DNA of 64,000 nucleotides, taken from positions 32,237,001 to 32,301,000 of the forward strand of contig JAIVEN010000007.1 in assembly GCA_026686845.1 (NCBI GenBank), read 5' to 3'. The notes beneath the pieces were generated by a model. That model was not told the origin of the DNA. It did no database searches and saw only the letters and a list, made by a program, of their open reading frames with translations. The position numbers and the translations under genes were made by a program. The stretch is from Adenanthera pavonina (lineage: Eukaryota; Streptophyta; Magnoliopsida; Fabales; Fabaceae). Of this stretch, positions 35,760 through 47,410 are shown in pieces (positions within the stretch are counted from its first letter, which is position 1; each line of letters starts with the position of its first letter).

Positions 35760-37790
35760 TATGATTATTAATTATTGGATTATTTGATACTTTAATTAAT
35801 TATTTAATAAGGCATCATAATTAGGTGAAGAAATGCATTTACTTCCTATCATTTTTATTAGTCATATTTTAGAAGATTTTTATTATTCTATACATAAGTC
35901 ACCTTCTATGAATTTCTGAAGTATTAATTGCTTTATTTTAAAAGTATCATTATTTAATTATAAGAGAAAAATTGAATTGTTTAATTTTATAGTATTTATT
36001 AGGGGGTAAAGATGGAAAATACATTAATTTTAAGACAATTTTAATGATGTAACAAACTTTTCTTGGTTATGATGATACAACTAGAAATGACTCATATTAA
36101 GGAACAGAGGGAGTACTGATCCCAAAATTCATTGGTACGTAATAATATCCATCTATGAAACACTGATACTTTAAAAAAATAAACGCACTTGTATCCGATA
36201 TATAATACAATATACACATACAGTATTAGTGCATGCGTATTCATATGTACCACTTCAAATTTTGATAATAAAATAAAATAATTTGAAATTGTTATAAATA
36301 TTACATGGTTTATTTTAACATTTATACTATAATTTTTAGAATATTTAATACTCATTTTTCATTTAATGAATAAATTTATTAATTATACATATATATAATT
36401 ATATAAATAATATTATAGATGTATAATATTATATATGTATAAATATCCTCTGCACCTGTACCTTAAAATTTTAAAAATCATCATATCTTGGGTATCATGT
36501 TGTATTATATCCAATATAAATAATATTATATATGTATAAATATCGCTCCTTTATAGATGTCCATTCTTTATCACCTAATTAAAAATAAAAATTCAAAATG
36601 CAATTAATGATAAGAATAATATTTATCCAATAGATTAAAAAATTGAAAGAAAATATTAACTTTCATCCTATCTTGGAAATTCATTCTTGTATTGTCATGA
36701 TAAATAACATTCTCATTCTAGTTCAACATCATCTTTTTTTTTTTGGCTGAGAATTTCAACATCATCTTTAGCTATACACAATATACATTTAACTCATCAT
36801 TTCGATAAGCAAAATAAGAAGTTTATAAAAATTATTACACAACCAAAATGAATAATGAATAATCCGTGTGTTGTACAAAAAAAAAAGATCGAGGTAGACA
36901 AATGTTACACTATTTTACTTTAAATAATTAAAATTTAAAATTTTTTTGGCCAAAATTCAAATTTAAATCACTCAGTTAAACTCAATGTGTGGGGTGAAAT
37001 TGCAAACAATGTAAAATATGGGGCTAGAAGTAATTTTAGCTTTTTTTAAAAAAGAACAAAAGGAAATTTATAAAAAATTTGAAACCATAGGGCGGCTGCT
37101 CGCCCCCGTGATCTGTCACTGTTTACAAATCAAGCCACGTAATGTTATTTCATATTGATTACTGGCCAAACTAGGGGAAATTTTATACAGAATTCACATC
37201 ACAGTTTGAACGTGAAATTTGAAACGGCTAAAATGCATGCGCATGTAGATGAATGAATCAATATGGAGAAGAGGAATGCAATTTTTTACCATCAGATAAA
37301 TATAAAATCATAAATATATGATTTTTTTCAAAATATAATGTAGTGTTTGTTATGCATTATAAAAATGTCACTATTTAATTTATTTTAAAATATTTTAAAA
37401 AATAAGTGGTTAAAAAAATACTTTAGACATTATAACCCACCCACTCTTTTATAATACTTTGAATATTAAAGGAAATGGAGTCATTCATTTTTCTAATAAA
37501 ATTTAATAATAACAGTCTTGGAAACACATTATAATTTTTAAAAAAATTAAGATTATTAATTAATTTTAAATCGCAATCGCGTGGCTGGATTCAAATGGAT
37601 TATATATAATATATAGCCACCGGAATAAGAATATAATAAGATGGCTGCTTAGTGACGTTCGCTTGGCCCAATGAAAAATATTGAAATATTAAAAAGTATA
37701 TAATAGCCTGAAGGCTTTGACGTTTTTGTCCAGGATAGTGCTATGGGTCTGTCAGATGATTGACGGGCCTAGTGCTCCAAGTAGTCGTTT
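35760..37790 (+). repeat. duplicated segment, copy B
   Basis: Counterpart of copy A. It lacks the LINE but holds a Stowaway MITE (35842-36113) and about 400 further bases (around 36160-36550) absent from A. The LINE-free junction reads GGGGAAATTTTATACAGAATTCACATC in two overlapping blocks around 37173-37199. It ends with CCAATGAAAAATATTG and AGTATATAATAGCC (around 37689-37714), as in A. Confidence 0.8.
35842..36113. mobile_element. Stowaway-like MITE with TA target duplication
   Basis: 272 bp flanked by TA on both sides (35840-35841 and 36114-36115). The right end, inverted, reads CTCCCTCTGTTCCTTAATAT; the left end CTTCCTATCATTTTTATTAG is a decayed partner. The homologous site in copy A (around 30570) lacks it. 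Confidence 0.78.
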
Positions 37791-38134
37791 GTAATAAAAA
37801 AATAAATAAAATAAAATAAAAAAAATTTATCATATATTTCAAAGTCATATTTATTTATTTTATACAAAATATGTAAAAACTGATTATTCTTTTTCCACCT
37901 TAGTAACTTTTTTAACTATTTTTTTCCTAATTCAGTATAATCATAAATATTTGTAAAATAAAAAAATATTAAAAACTCACTAACTTTTATAAATTAACTT
38001 ATGTTTTGAGATCTTAACTCCTAAAAATCCAGTTCAATATTTTGAGATAGTGGTATCCTGTAATAAGAAAACTCCTTTGTGACTATTGCCTGAACCAATG
38101 AAAGATATCAAGTTGAAGTGTCTTTACAATACTA

Positions 38135-38385
38135 TCTCCCTTTCCTTTCAAGTATCATATAAGATTTTATCATATAAATTAAAAAATATAATTAATATAT
38201 TAGAGTTCATTTCAAATTTATTAACATATCTTTACATAAATAAATAGATAAAAAATAATTAATGTTATCTTTGACTTTTAAGATGGGTGAAAAAATAGTA
38301 CTTAATGTTGTTTTGAAATTTTAAAATAATAAATAAAAAAATAAAACTTCCTTAAAATGTGATAGATAAAAAGAAATAAAGGGAG
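38135..38385. mobile_element. Stowaway-like MITE
   Basis: Left end TCTCCCTTTCCTTTCAAGTA and right end (inverted) CTCCCTTTATTTCTTTTTAT, with TA flanks at 38133-38134 and 38386-38387. About 251 bp and AT-rich. Confidence 0.7.
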
Positions 38386-38545
38386 TATATCATTAAATAT
38401 CTTACATGTAAGCGAAGTCTTATATCTTATAGCAATTTAATCACTTTGTTAATTGGTTTGAATTAAGAAACTTTATCTTCATAAAATTATTATCAATTTG
38501 ATTGAAAATAAACGCATGTTTGTTTTGAAGGCCCACATCACGTTA

Positions 38546-38842
38546 CACTCTCTCCGGTCCTAAATATATGATATTTTTTAGAAATAATATTTAGTTTAAA
38601 ATATAGGGCATTTTAAATGTTGTCTAATATATTATTTATTTTTTTCCCATTCATACCTCTGTTTTATAATTAATAGGTGAGAAATAAATATTATATAATA
38701 TATGAGATATAATGTAATTAATAAGAGTAAATAGTAAAAAATATTATAATTTATTGATAAATTTAATGATTCAACTTATTTTTCTAAAATATATGATATA
38801 GTTAAAACTGATTTATATTTAGGATAAAAAGAATTACCCTTC
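38546..38842. mobile_element. probable MITE with decayed ends
   Basis: Left CTCTCTCCGGTCCTAAATAT and right (inverted) AGGGTAATTCTTTTTATCCT share the GTCCTAAATATA/ATCCTAAATATA block. The ends are approximate. Confidence 0.5.
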
Positions 38843-39552
38843 ATAAAAAATGATGGCATGTTTGTTTAAATGCACCTTTTGATAAGTTTCTTTTTGACCA
38901 ACTTGGGTAGCTCTTTGTTTCAAGATACTCCCTCTAGTCTTCATTACAAGGGCTTTTTTGAAAATTTTGTATGGTCTTTATCATGAGATTTTACACTTTA
39001 CAAACACTTTAATTTTTTTTTCTCAAATGCCATTAATTTAATATTATCATATTTAATGTATTATACTTTTTTGCATAAATATATTCAAAATTACTCATTA
39101 ACTCTTTTTTTTTATCATACTCGAAATGCTTTTTTTTTAGTTTTCTGAATATTGTTATGAGAAATATTTATGAGATATATATCCCATATATAATTATAAT
39201 TTTTCCTAATACTTAAAATATGTGAATTAATGAAGATAGTCAATTTGAATTTTAAATATCAACATGCGCACGTTTGTTTTTTTCTTCTTAACCATTTGTT
39301 ATGTCAAGTGGGCTGGGAATAGACGGCACATTTTCATATTATTTTAATCATATATTTTTTTAGCGCCACCGTACATGAACATTATACATTTTATTCAAGT
39401 CAAACAAAAAGCATTAAAATAACTTAGAGTCTCATTTTATCTAATCAACAAGTCGGAGCTAGATGTTTGAAAAATGATTTTAAGAAAAAAAAACTTGACC
39501 TAGCTGAGATATATGAGAATGAGCACTTTCCTCTGAAGTGTCTATTCGTCTC
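38843..39552. promoter_or_regulatory. upstream region of the diterpene synthase gene
   Basis: AT-rich 5' flank. One isolated MITE-like end (TACTCCCTCTAGTC, 38928) has no partner. A W-box core TTGACC is at about 39494, roughly 60 bases before the TATA box; WRKY factors bind such sites in defence-related promoters, but a single core is weak evidence. Confidence 0.4.
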
Positions 39553-39559
39553 TATATAA
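39553..39559 (+). promoter_or_regulatory. TATA box of the diterpene synthase gene
   Basis: TCTCTATATAAG 76-82 bases before the ATG puts the transcription start near 39585-39595. This supports 39635 as the real start codon and the short first exon. Confidence 0.7.
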
Positions 39560-39634
39560 GAAGCATCAAAAAGCTTTGTGCTTCAGCCAATTCCACTTCG
39601 GAGAAAGAAGTCCCTCAAGTTGCTGGGTTCGACC

Positions 39635-39678
39635 ATGTCTCTTTCAGGCTCCTCCTTTCAGGCTTCTCTCACTCCAGG

Positions 39679-39714
<36 letters not shown>

Positions 39715-42700
39715 CACACAAATCTCTCTGCGCAGATGATCCAATTCGCTTTTTTTTTTTTTTCCCGGGTTCGATGTCAATTTTTTAGCTCCACACTAGT
39801 TTTATTTTATTGTTTATGGTGGCGTGAATACTAGAGGCGGTTACCTCTTAAATAAGCGGATGGAAGTTCAATTTTCATCAAAATAAACTTAATTGAAAAG
39901 GGTCTAATATTTACTTCCTTGAGGGAGATTAATTAGTTCTTACTTTGGATAAGGAATATTTTTAGTTCATAACAAAAAATAATATTTTATTAAATAATTA
40001 CTTGAAATATTAATCTATTTCATAATTAAGAATTCTTAAATAATTTAATTTTATTTTTCATAATTAATGAGTATGATAATAGCAATATTCCATTCGTCCC
40101 ATTTAATATGTTATTTTAAAAAATTTTAAATATCATAATTTAACTTTCATTTTACATTATCAATAAAGTATTAAAACACATCATCTTTTAGCATTTAAGT
40201 TGAAGATATTTTGATAAAATGTCATTAAATTTTACAATAATTTAGGATATTTAATAATTTTATTAGCCTATATAAAAAATTTCAAATCAATATATAAAAC
40301 GGGATAGGGGGAATAATTAATAAGAATAACAACAACAACAACAACAGTTTTTTTTCATAAAAATTGAATGTTAAACCCCCTACGCTAGTGGTATAATAAA
40401 TCTATTAAAATATAGATTGTTGTTATATATCTAAGAATCCACTGGATCATAATTACTAATTAGGGAATAAACATAAAAGGTGAAGGCTTAAGATGAGGGA
40501 CGCAATTTGAAAAAAAAATTAAGGGGGCGATAATTATAATTATTATTAAATATTAAAAATATTATTTAAATATTTATATAATACAAATTATTTAAAAATA
40601 AAAATAAAAATTTATTATTATAATAAAAAATGATGGAAATATATAGTATCAAAATAAATATATCTTCCCTAATATAGAAACATATATTAAAGGTGATAAA
40701 ATATTATTAATTAGAATTTTTTATAATTTATTTTATAAAATTTGTTTCTGTGATAAATTTATAAAGTAATTTTTCAAACAAATCCAAGTAAGAAAGATAG
40801 ATTTAGATTTTATTTTCTGAAAAATATTTTATGCATATCTTTTTAAAAAAATAAAATTAAGTTATCCTAACTGTTGGTATTTTTTTTTTACCTAAAATCC
40901 TAACGTTTACCATGAAGAAACATAAATAGAATAGACCTGTCTTTATTGATTTTCTTTTTTTAAAGAAAAGAGAGCCCAGGCCTAAATATACTGCTAAATC
41001 ATCGTGGGACAAGCAGCCCCATAAGTATCTCCATTGTTTTTTTTTGGGCCAACGTCCAATCTCTAGTAGGTCTTAACCCAATCCTTGATTTCATTTGTAA
41101 TGCTTTTGTATGAGTGATTGAGTTTTTTTCTTTTTTGTTACTGTTGGCTCTGAGCAAGAAAGATTGAGCGACCAAAAAAAAAGGAAAATGTTAGCCTTTT
41201 CATTAGTTACCTTGTATCCCGTGTACAGTTTTTAGTTATAGTTAAAAGTAATTAATTGTATTAAATACAATAGATATGTAGCAGTAGGAACCGCATTTTG
41301 GCCCACCACTTCTCTGCTGCGCGGAGAGAGAAGAGAGATGGGGTTCTCTGCATGGCAGGCAGAGAACTTGGGTCCCGCATTTTGTGTTTATCATATATTT
41401 AAAATTTCTAAATTAAATGGAATGGTTTAGATTTAATTATATCTTCCCCTACTAAATATAAAATTATTTTTAAAAATATTATTTGATCTTAAATATAAGA
41501 TATTTTATATGATTATCTAGTATATTAATTAGTTTTTTTTTCATTCATACCCCTAATTTATAATTAATAAGTTAAATATAAATATTATGAAAAATATGAG
41601 AAATAATATAATTGAGAAAAGTAAATGATGAAAAATATTAAATTTTTTTTAATAAATTTAATGATTCAACTTATTTTTTTATAATATGTGAGATAGTAAA
41701 AAATACTCAAGTATTTTATTATTTTATTTTTAATATATTTTATTTTATAAAGATAATTCATATTTAAAATTAAAGATCCATCTCTCTCGTATGCATGAAA
41801 AACTTGAGAGTATGACTCATGCACCCACTTTTCTCACAAAAACGAATTTTAATAACCACTCATTGGTCGTGGTCAAATTACTCGTCTTTCACAGGCCCTT
41901 ATCTTTGACCAAATAAATATGCGTCTGCTCCATTGACCAGAAGTCCATTGTGATTTACTATAATATTAATAGTTTCTTTGATAATGATTTTCTTTAAAGA
42001 TGGTCATACTTACACATGCTTAATATTCGTGACATTAATTTATTTCTTATTTATGTGGTAATGACACACGTATTTGATATGTTTAAATTTATACATTAGA
42101 ATCTGAAATTTTTTGTTGTGAATATTTTTTATCAACTTTTTTTTTTTTTTTTTTACTTTTGTCGAAGTTATACTTAATGTTTATTTGATATAGAGGAAGT
42201 GGGAAAGAGAAGTAAAATTTCTCGAAAGTGAACTAATTAATATTGATTGGTTTGAAAAAAATTTAGAAGTTTTTGAAAAGTTGTCAGAAAGTAGAACTTT
42301 CTAAGTAAAATCTAGGGAAATTCTATTTTCTGAACATTTTATGATATTTTTTTAAAAAAATTCTTATTTCATAATTATTTTTTTAAATAAAAAAGATATT
42401 TAAGTCTTTAAAATTAAAATATCATAATTTATTTTAAAAATTAATTAAACTTTATGAAAAATAGAAAATAAAAAAAGTAGATTGTATATAACTTCTCAAA
42501 AAGTTAACTTCCTAGTAGTACGCTTCTGGGAAGTTACTTCCCTAAAATTAGTGAAACCTTAATTGTTAATTATTTGCTTGTTTATGTGTCTAAGAAATTT
42601 TGATGATATATATTTTTTTGCGTTCTTGTTCCAGCAACTACGGTTGGACCCAAAAATGCAGAGAACAAAGTTCAGAGTAAACCTAACGTAGTAAGTATCC

Positions 42701-45700
42701 GCTTTGAACTTTGCTTTTAGAATTATATCTACGTAGACTTTAATATAGAAATTATCATTATCATTTTTAACAATGAAATTCCAATTCCTTTTTACCAAAC
42801 GCAGATCCTGTTTGAGGGGAATAAAGAGAGAATAAAAAAGGCGTTTAATAAAGCAGAACTATCTGTATCAAGCTATGACACAGCTTGGGTGGCAATGATC
42901 CCATCACCTTCTTCTGCACAAGCCCCTCTGTTCCCTCAGTCCCTCAGTTGGTTGTTAGAAAATCAACAAAAGGATGGATCATGGGGTCTTCCTGATCGTG
43001 ATGAGCTGTTGACCAAAGACTCTCTTCTTTCTACCTTGGCATGTGTCCTTGCTCTTAAGCAATGGGGTGTTGGTGAACACCAAACTAGTAAAGGTACCAT
43101 TCATATAATTAACTAAAGAGTATTCTAATTTGCTTAGGTTTACTAACATAACGTGTTGTGTTGTTGAAGGGCTCCGATATATTGAGTCAAACATTGCATC
43201 AGCTTATGATGATAAGCAACATTCTCCAATTGGATTTGATATTATCTTCTCCCATTTGATTGAGCAAGCCCACAAGTTGGATCTCAATCTTCCTCTTGGA
43301 GGGAAAAATCTGGATTCACTCATCCTAAAGAGAGAATTGGAGCTCAAAAGGTACATAGCTTTCTTTGTCATCCTAGTTATGATGCCCACACGCATGTATA
43401 TACACGAAGTTATTGACCAATATGTTTCATAATTTCACATCTTATGTAGAGGCTGGGCTGGAAGCAATTCAGAAGGATGGAAAGCATATTTAGCTTATAT
43501 TTCTGAAGGATTTGGGAAGTCTCAAAATTGGGAAATGGCTATGAAATATCAAAGAAAAAATGGTTCATTATTTAACTCACCCGCCAGTACTGCAGCTGCT
43601 TTTACTCACTCGAACAATGCACAATGTTTTGATTATCTACTTTCACTATTAGATAAATTTGGGAATGCTGGTTCGTCCCTTTCAAACTTTCTATACAATT
43701 TTTTTCCTTCTGTCACTTTAAATTGTGTACTGATCCATTTTGTATAAATTTTCTCAGTTCCAACGTGGCATCCTTTTGATGTCTTTGCTCGAATTTTTAT
43801 GGTTGATAGTCTTGAAAAATTGGGCATTGATCGTTTTTTTGAAGAGGAAATCCGAACTGCGCTGGACCAAACATACAGGTAATTAAGCATCCATATCTTG
43901 TCTGTGTAAAAATTCCAAGCTTGAAATTTATGTAGTCTTAGTTATCGATGTTTCTGTTCTGTCTATTACAAGCAGATTGTGGCAGCAGGAGGAGGATGAT
44001 ATATTCTTGGATCCCACCACATGTGCAATTGCATTTCGTTTACTACGTTTACATGAATATGATGTTGCTTCAGGTTTCTTGACCTTTCATGTACCATTTA
44101 ATTCCCATGGTGGAGGAAAAAGACCAAAGAAATAGCTAATTTGATATTTGTGTGTTTCAGATGCACTGAGTCGATTTTCGAAAGAAAAATTCTCTGGTAC
44201 CCTTCAGGGATATTTGAAGGATGTCAATGCTGCTTTGGAGTTACACAAAGCTTCACAAATACCTTTACATTCAGATGATCCAGTCTTGGAAGAAATAAAC
44301 TCCTGGACAAGAGACTTCCTTGAGGGATATTTGTCTTCTTCCTCAGAACATGATCACAAACCTCTCCATAATATTGACCACGAGGTAAACATTAACTATA
44401 ACAATATCTCACAGCACTTCAGTTCTTGACTTTTCTGTGATCATATATCAACTTTTCTTTTATGTCAGGTACGTTTTGCTTTGCGATTTCCTCATCACAC
44501 TTATTTGGATCGTATGTTCAACCGAAAAGTAATGGAGAATTATAAGGCAGACCAAAAGAGAATTCTAAAAACATCATATAGGTACACTTCTTGTGATTTC
44601 TTCTTCTTGTAAGGACCCTCATTATCATCCATCTTTCTCATATTTTATGGATCTTCTTGATATTGCAGTTCTGTAAACCTTGCAAACAGAGAATCCATAG
44701 AGTTGGCAGTGGAAGACTTCAATAACTGCCAACTGGTAATTCGTGAAGAATTTGACGAATACAATAGGTGAATATCTATTTCCAAGAGCTAATTATTGAA
44801 TATCCTTAATTTGACCAGCATGAATCACTAACTGTCCTATTATATCATCATATAATCAGGTGGTTTATGGAGAGTGGAATGGACAAACTACAGTTTCCCA
44901 GACCAAAAGTGGCGTATTCCTACTTGACAGCCGCAGGAACACACGTCTCACCTGAGCTTCGCCAGGCACGTATGTCATGGGCGAAGAATGGCTTGCTCGT
45001 ATGTGTTTCTGACGACATGTACGATGTTTGGGGTTGTGAAGAAGACCAGATAAGGCTTGTCGAACTGATGGAGAAGTATGAACCCAAATTTCCCTTTTCA
45101 TTTTCCATAGTGAAAAGTTGCATTAATTTTCCTCCACGTAACATGAAATAATGTTTATAACATCAACCACAGGTGGGACGTAGATATCGAGAAGGAAGAA
45201 TGTTCTGAGCCAGTCAAGATACTATTCTTAGCACTAAAAGGAACAATTTGTGAGATTGCAGATCAAGCCATTAAAATTCAAGGACGAAGCGTGTTGAACC
45301 ACTTGATTCAACTTGTGAGAAAACTAAATATTATCATCACTTGAAATTTTAATTTCCATAGAAGATGTGTTTGAGCTGTTAACAATTTAAATTCATTCGA
45401 TTTGTAGTGGGTGGAGACGTTGCAATCTTTTCTTCAGGAAGCACAATGGCGGAGAAATAACTATGTGCCAACCTATGAGGAATATGTGCCTGTGGCACTC
45501 ATATCATTCGCCTTGGGACCAATTCTGCTCCCAGGACTCTATCTTGTTGGTCCTGAGCTTCCACAGGACAGTATTGAAAGTGATGAATACAATCGCCTCT
45601 TTGACCTTGTTAGCATTTATGGGCGATTGCTCAATGATGTCAACGGCTACAAGGTCAGTATCTTTAGTTATTTGACTCTATATATATATATATTTAGAAT

Positions 45701-46159
45701 ATATACAATCTAGATCTTCATATATAACATAGTCAGAACGAGATGTCTGATATACATATAAAGAGAAGTAGAGCTCATATAATAACCTTCTTAAATATAT
45801 GACGGTATGAATTATGAGTGGAATCCTAATTAGGGATTTGTATGGTTATGCAGAGAGAAATGGCACAAGGGAAACTGAACGCAATAGCAGTGAGAGTGAG
45901 GAATGGGGGAGGAAGTGAAGAAGAGGTGGTGAAGAAGGTAAAGGAAGAGATTGATGAGAGCAGAAAAGAGCTGCTGAGAATGGTTTTGCAAAAAGAAGGA
46001 AGCATAATACCATCCGAAGTGAAGGATGTAATATGGAAAATGGCCAGATCGTTGTATGTGATCTACAAGACAGAAGATGTGATACATGCACGTGACTTGT
46101 CGGATGAGGTGATCAGTATCAAAGATGCTGTAGTCAGTGATCCCATGGTTTTGAAATAA
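39635..46159 (+). CDS. class I diterpene synthase, kaurene synthase-like (TPS-e/f)
   Basis: Exons: 39635-39677, 42635-42690, 42805-43093, 43170-43350, 43450-43670, 43758-43878, 43976-44073, 44161-44384, 44469-44581, 44669-44767, 44860-45075, 45173-45314, 45408-45653, 45854-46159. All introns are GT-AG; phases agree and the sum is 784 codons plus TAA, the length of plant ent-kaurene synthases, so the gamma, beta and alpha domains are all kept. The N-terminus is Ser/Thr-rich, a likely plastid transit peptide. Motifs: SSYDTAWVAM (55-64), PIGFDIIF (149-156), DDMYD (533-537), NDVNGYKRE (677-685). The class II DXDD motif is absent (IFLDPTTCAIAF at 313-324), so it should ionise a ready-made copalyl diphosphate. 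Ile640 in GPI matches the Ile kept in kaurene synthases. Odd: kaurene synthases usually have DDFFDVGG where this has DDMYDVWG. This suggests a specialised enzyme; the product is not predictable. Confidence 0.93.
39683..39711 (+). repeat. CT microsatellite at the start of intron 1
   Basis: About 14 CT units followed by a short CA run, six bases after the exon 1 donor. Length variation here could influence splicing or expression (inference). Confidence 0.9.
40088..40313. mobile_element. Stowaway-like MITE in intron 1
   Basis: TTCCATTCGTCCCATTTAAT at the left and, inverted, TTCCCCCTATCCCGTTTTAT at the right. TA flanks on both sides (40086-40087 and 40314-40315). 226 bp, same family as those at 29904 and 48941. 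Confidence 0.8.
41291..41384. repeat. GC-rich hairpin block between 10-bp direct repeats
   Basis: CCGCATTTTG occurs at 41291-41300 and again at 41375-41384. Between them GTTCTCTGC (41343-41351) and GCAGAGAAC (41359-41367) form a perfect 9-bp stem, and CTTCTCTG/GAGAGAAG another imperfect one upstream. It is much more GC-rich than the rest of the intron. Confidence 0.6.
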
Positions 46160-46216
46160 AGAAGATAATCATGAAGATATGAATTCTGTTGTATAACAAT
46201 TGTGAAAGGCCATGAA

Positions 46217-46236
46217 AATAAAAATGTTCCAATAAA
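46217..46236 (+). terminator. poly(A) signals of the diterpene synthase gene
   Basis: AATAAA at 46217-46222 and 46231-46236, 58-77 bases after the stop codon, in an AT-rich 3' flank. Confidence 0.6.
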
Positions 46237-46249
46237 AGAACGAGTTTTA

Positions 46250-47040
46250 CCCTGCAACTGAATTTTGTCAAAGTTTATTACTTTTAGCTGTTTTATAGGT
46301 TTTTCTCTTATACACACCCCAATAATTTAGTGTACGTACTGGCATGGAGTATGAGATAGCCTCACTCCGTAAGTCATATACATATAATAAATAATTACCT
46401 AATTTCTAATTATAAATTATTATTAAAAAAGAAAAACCTAATTTATTGAATAACATTATATTGGATTATAATATGCTTTAGCTTTTGTAGAAATTTTAGT
46501 AGAATTTCCTCTAAAAGTTTGACTTCCTGATATTTCTATATATAACAGCCAATAACAAGTAATATAACACGAGGGTTCTGATTTATACACAAAATCAGAT
46601 AGATGGGGATTCTACCTATGAACTATGCGGACCACCAAAAATGCAAACATCAACATAGGGGATTTACAAACATTGTGTTTCTTTTTAACCACCAACAAAG
46701 GCTAACTTTTTTTAACAAAATGCTTATTTTTTATTAAGAAAAATAATATTTTTCTTTTCGTTCCTTCATTCAATTTTTCTGCTTGTTTCCCAAGAAAAAC
46801 AAAAAATCAGCAGAATTACAATAGTTATGGACAGCTGTAATAAAAAATTGGAAGTTTCCCCCAACAAAAAAAATAGATAGAGGTGAAGGTTGGATCTAAA
46901 TCTGAATCTAAAAGGAGCTTCATTGCTCTTGCAGCCCTGGTCATTGACCTCAAGAACGTGCACTATAGCTACATTATATAAATTTCATTCCTTATATTTC
47001 AATGAAATATATATATAGTAGGCAAATATTACACTAGGAT
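46250..47040. other. intergenic between the diterpene synthase gene and the bHLH relic
   Basis: AT-rich. Around 46680-46705 CACCAACAAAGGCTAAC resembles blocks near 53090-53190 (ACCACCAACAAAGGATTAG), probably a shared repeat. No gene seen. Confidence 0.5.
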
Positions 47041-47410
47041 AAGGTTTTGGTGCTTGGGGACGCTATCAACTACGTGAAAGAGCAACTGAGATTGTTGGAA
47101 GAATAGAACAAGAAAAGAAGGGTAGAATTAGTGGTGATCGGGAAGAAATCGCAACTGTGCGGGGGATGATTAATTTGTCGTCGACTGAGAACTTAAACGG
47201 TGGTGGTGAAGAAGATACACGTCCGAAAATAGAAGCAAGAGTGGTGAAGAAGGAAGTACTGGTTCAGATCCACTGCCAGAGATTCAAAACCTTTACCTTT
47301 TGTCGTCAACAGCAGCGTCTTGTCGTTCGAAGTCTCCAATCTTGAGATCTTGAGCTCAAAATCTAGTTCAAGCTTCAGATTTGGTACAGTGGAAAGAACA
47401 CTAAAGTCGT
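47041..47410 (+). pseudogene. bHLH transcription factor remnant (subgroup IVa, bHLH18/19/25-like)
   Basis: Three pieces in three frames together resemble the end of the second bHLH helix and the C-terminal ACT-like region. They are VLGDAINYVKEQLRLLEE (from 47047), PKIEARVVKKEVLVQIHC (around 47224-47277) and PFVVNSSVLSFEVSNLEI (around 47299-47352). In intact members these blocks occur in this order at this spacing. A TAG at 47104-47106 and at least two frameshifts destroy the frame. The basic DNA-binding region and helix 1, usually in an upstream exon, are not seen. Subgroup IVa members regulate defence and terpenoid genes in several plants; this copy cannot make such a protein. Confidence 0.72.

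Larger units (their letters stand above)
39678..42634 (+). other. long first intron of the diterpene synthase gene (2957 bp)
   Basis: Separates the 14-codon transit-peptide start from the rest. It contains a CT microsatellite, a Stowaway MITE, AT-rich filler and a GC-richer hairpin block at 41291-41384. The donor CCAG|GTTTCC and acceptor TTCCAG|CAACTA keep the frame (phase 1). No ORF of note. Confidence 0.8.

Noticed and set aside
39760..39778. GGTTCGA near 39768 and TTCGAATC near 55509 as tRNA T-loops.
   Set aside because: No matching A box, acceptor stem or anticodon arm nearby.
41440..41790. Possible further MITE in intron 1.
   Set aside because: The ends pair only weakly and no target duplication is visible.
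44867..45151. Open frames of 60-110 codons between 42889 and 46159 read as separate small genes.
   Set aside because: They are single exons of the synthase read through into introns; the GT-AG borders join them in frame.
39635..46159. Idea that the synthase is a gamma-domain-less (about 590 residue) miltiradiene-type enzyme, as in some Lamiaceae genes.
   Set aside because: Summing the exons gives 784 codons with DDxxD at 533, the full three-domain length.
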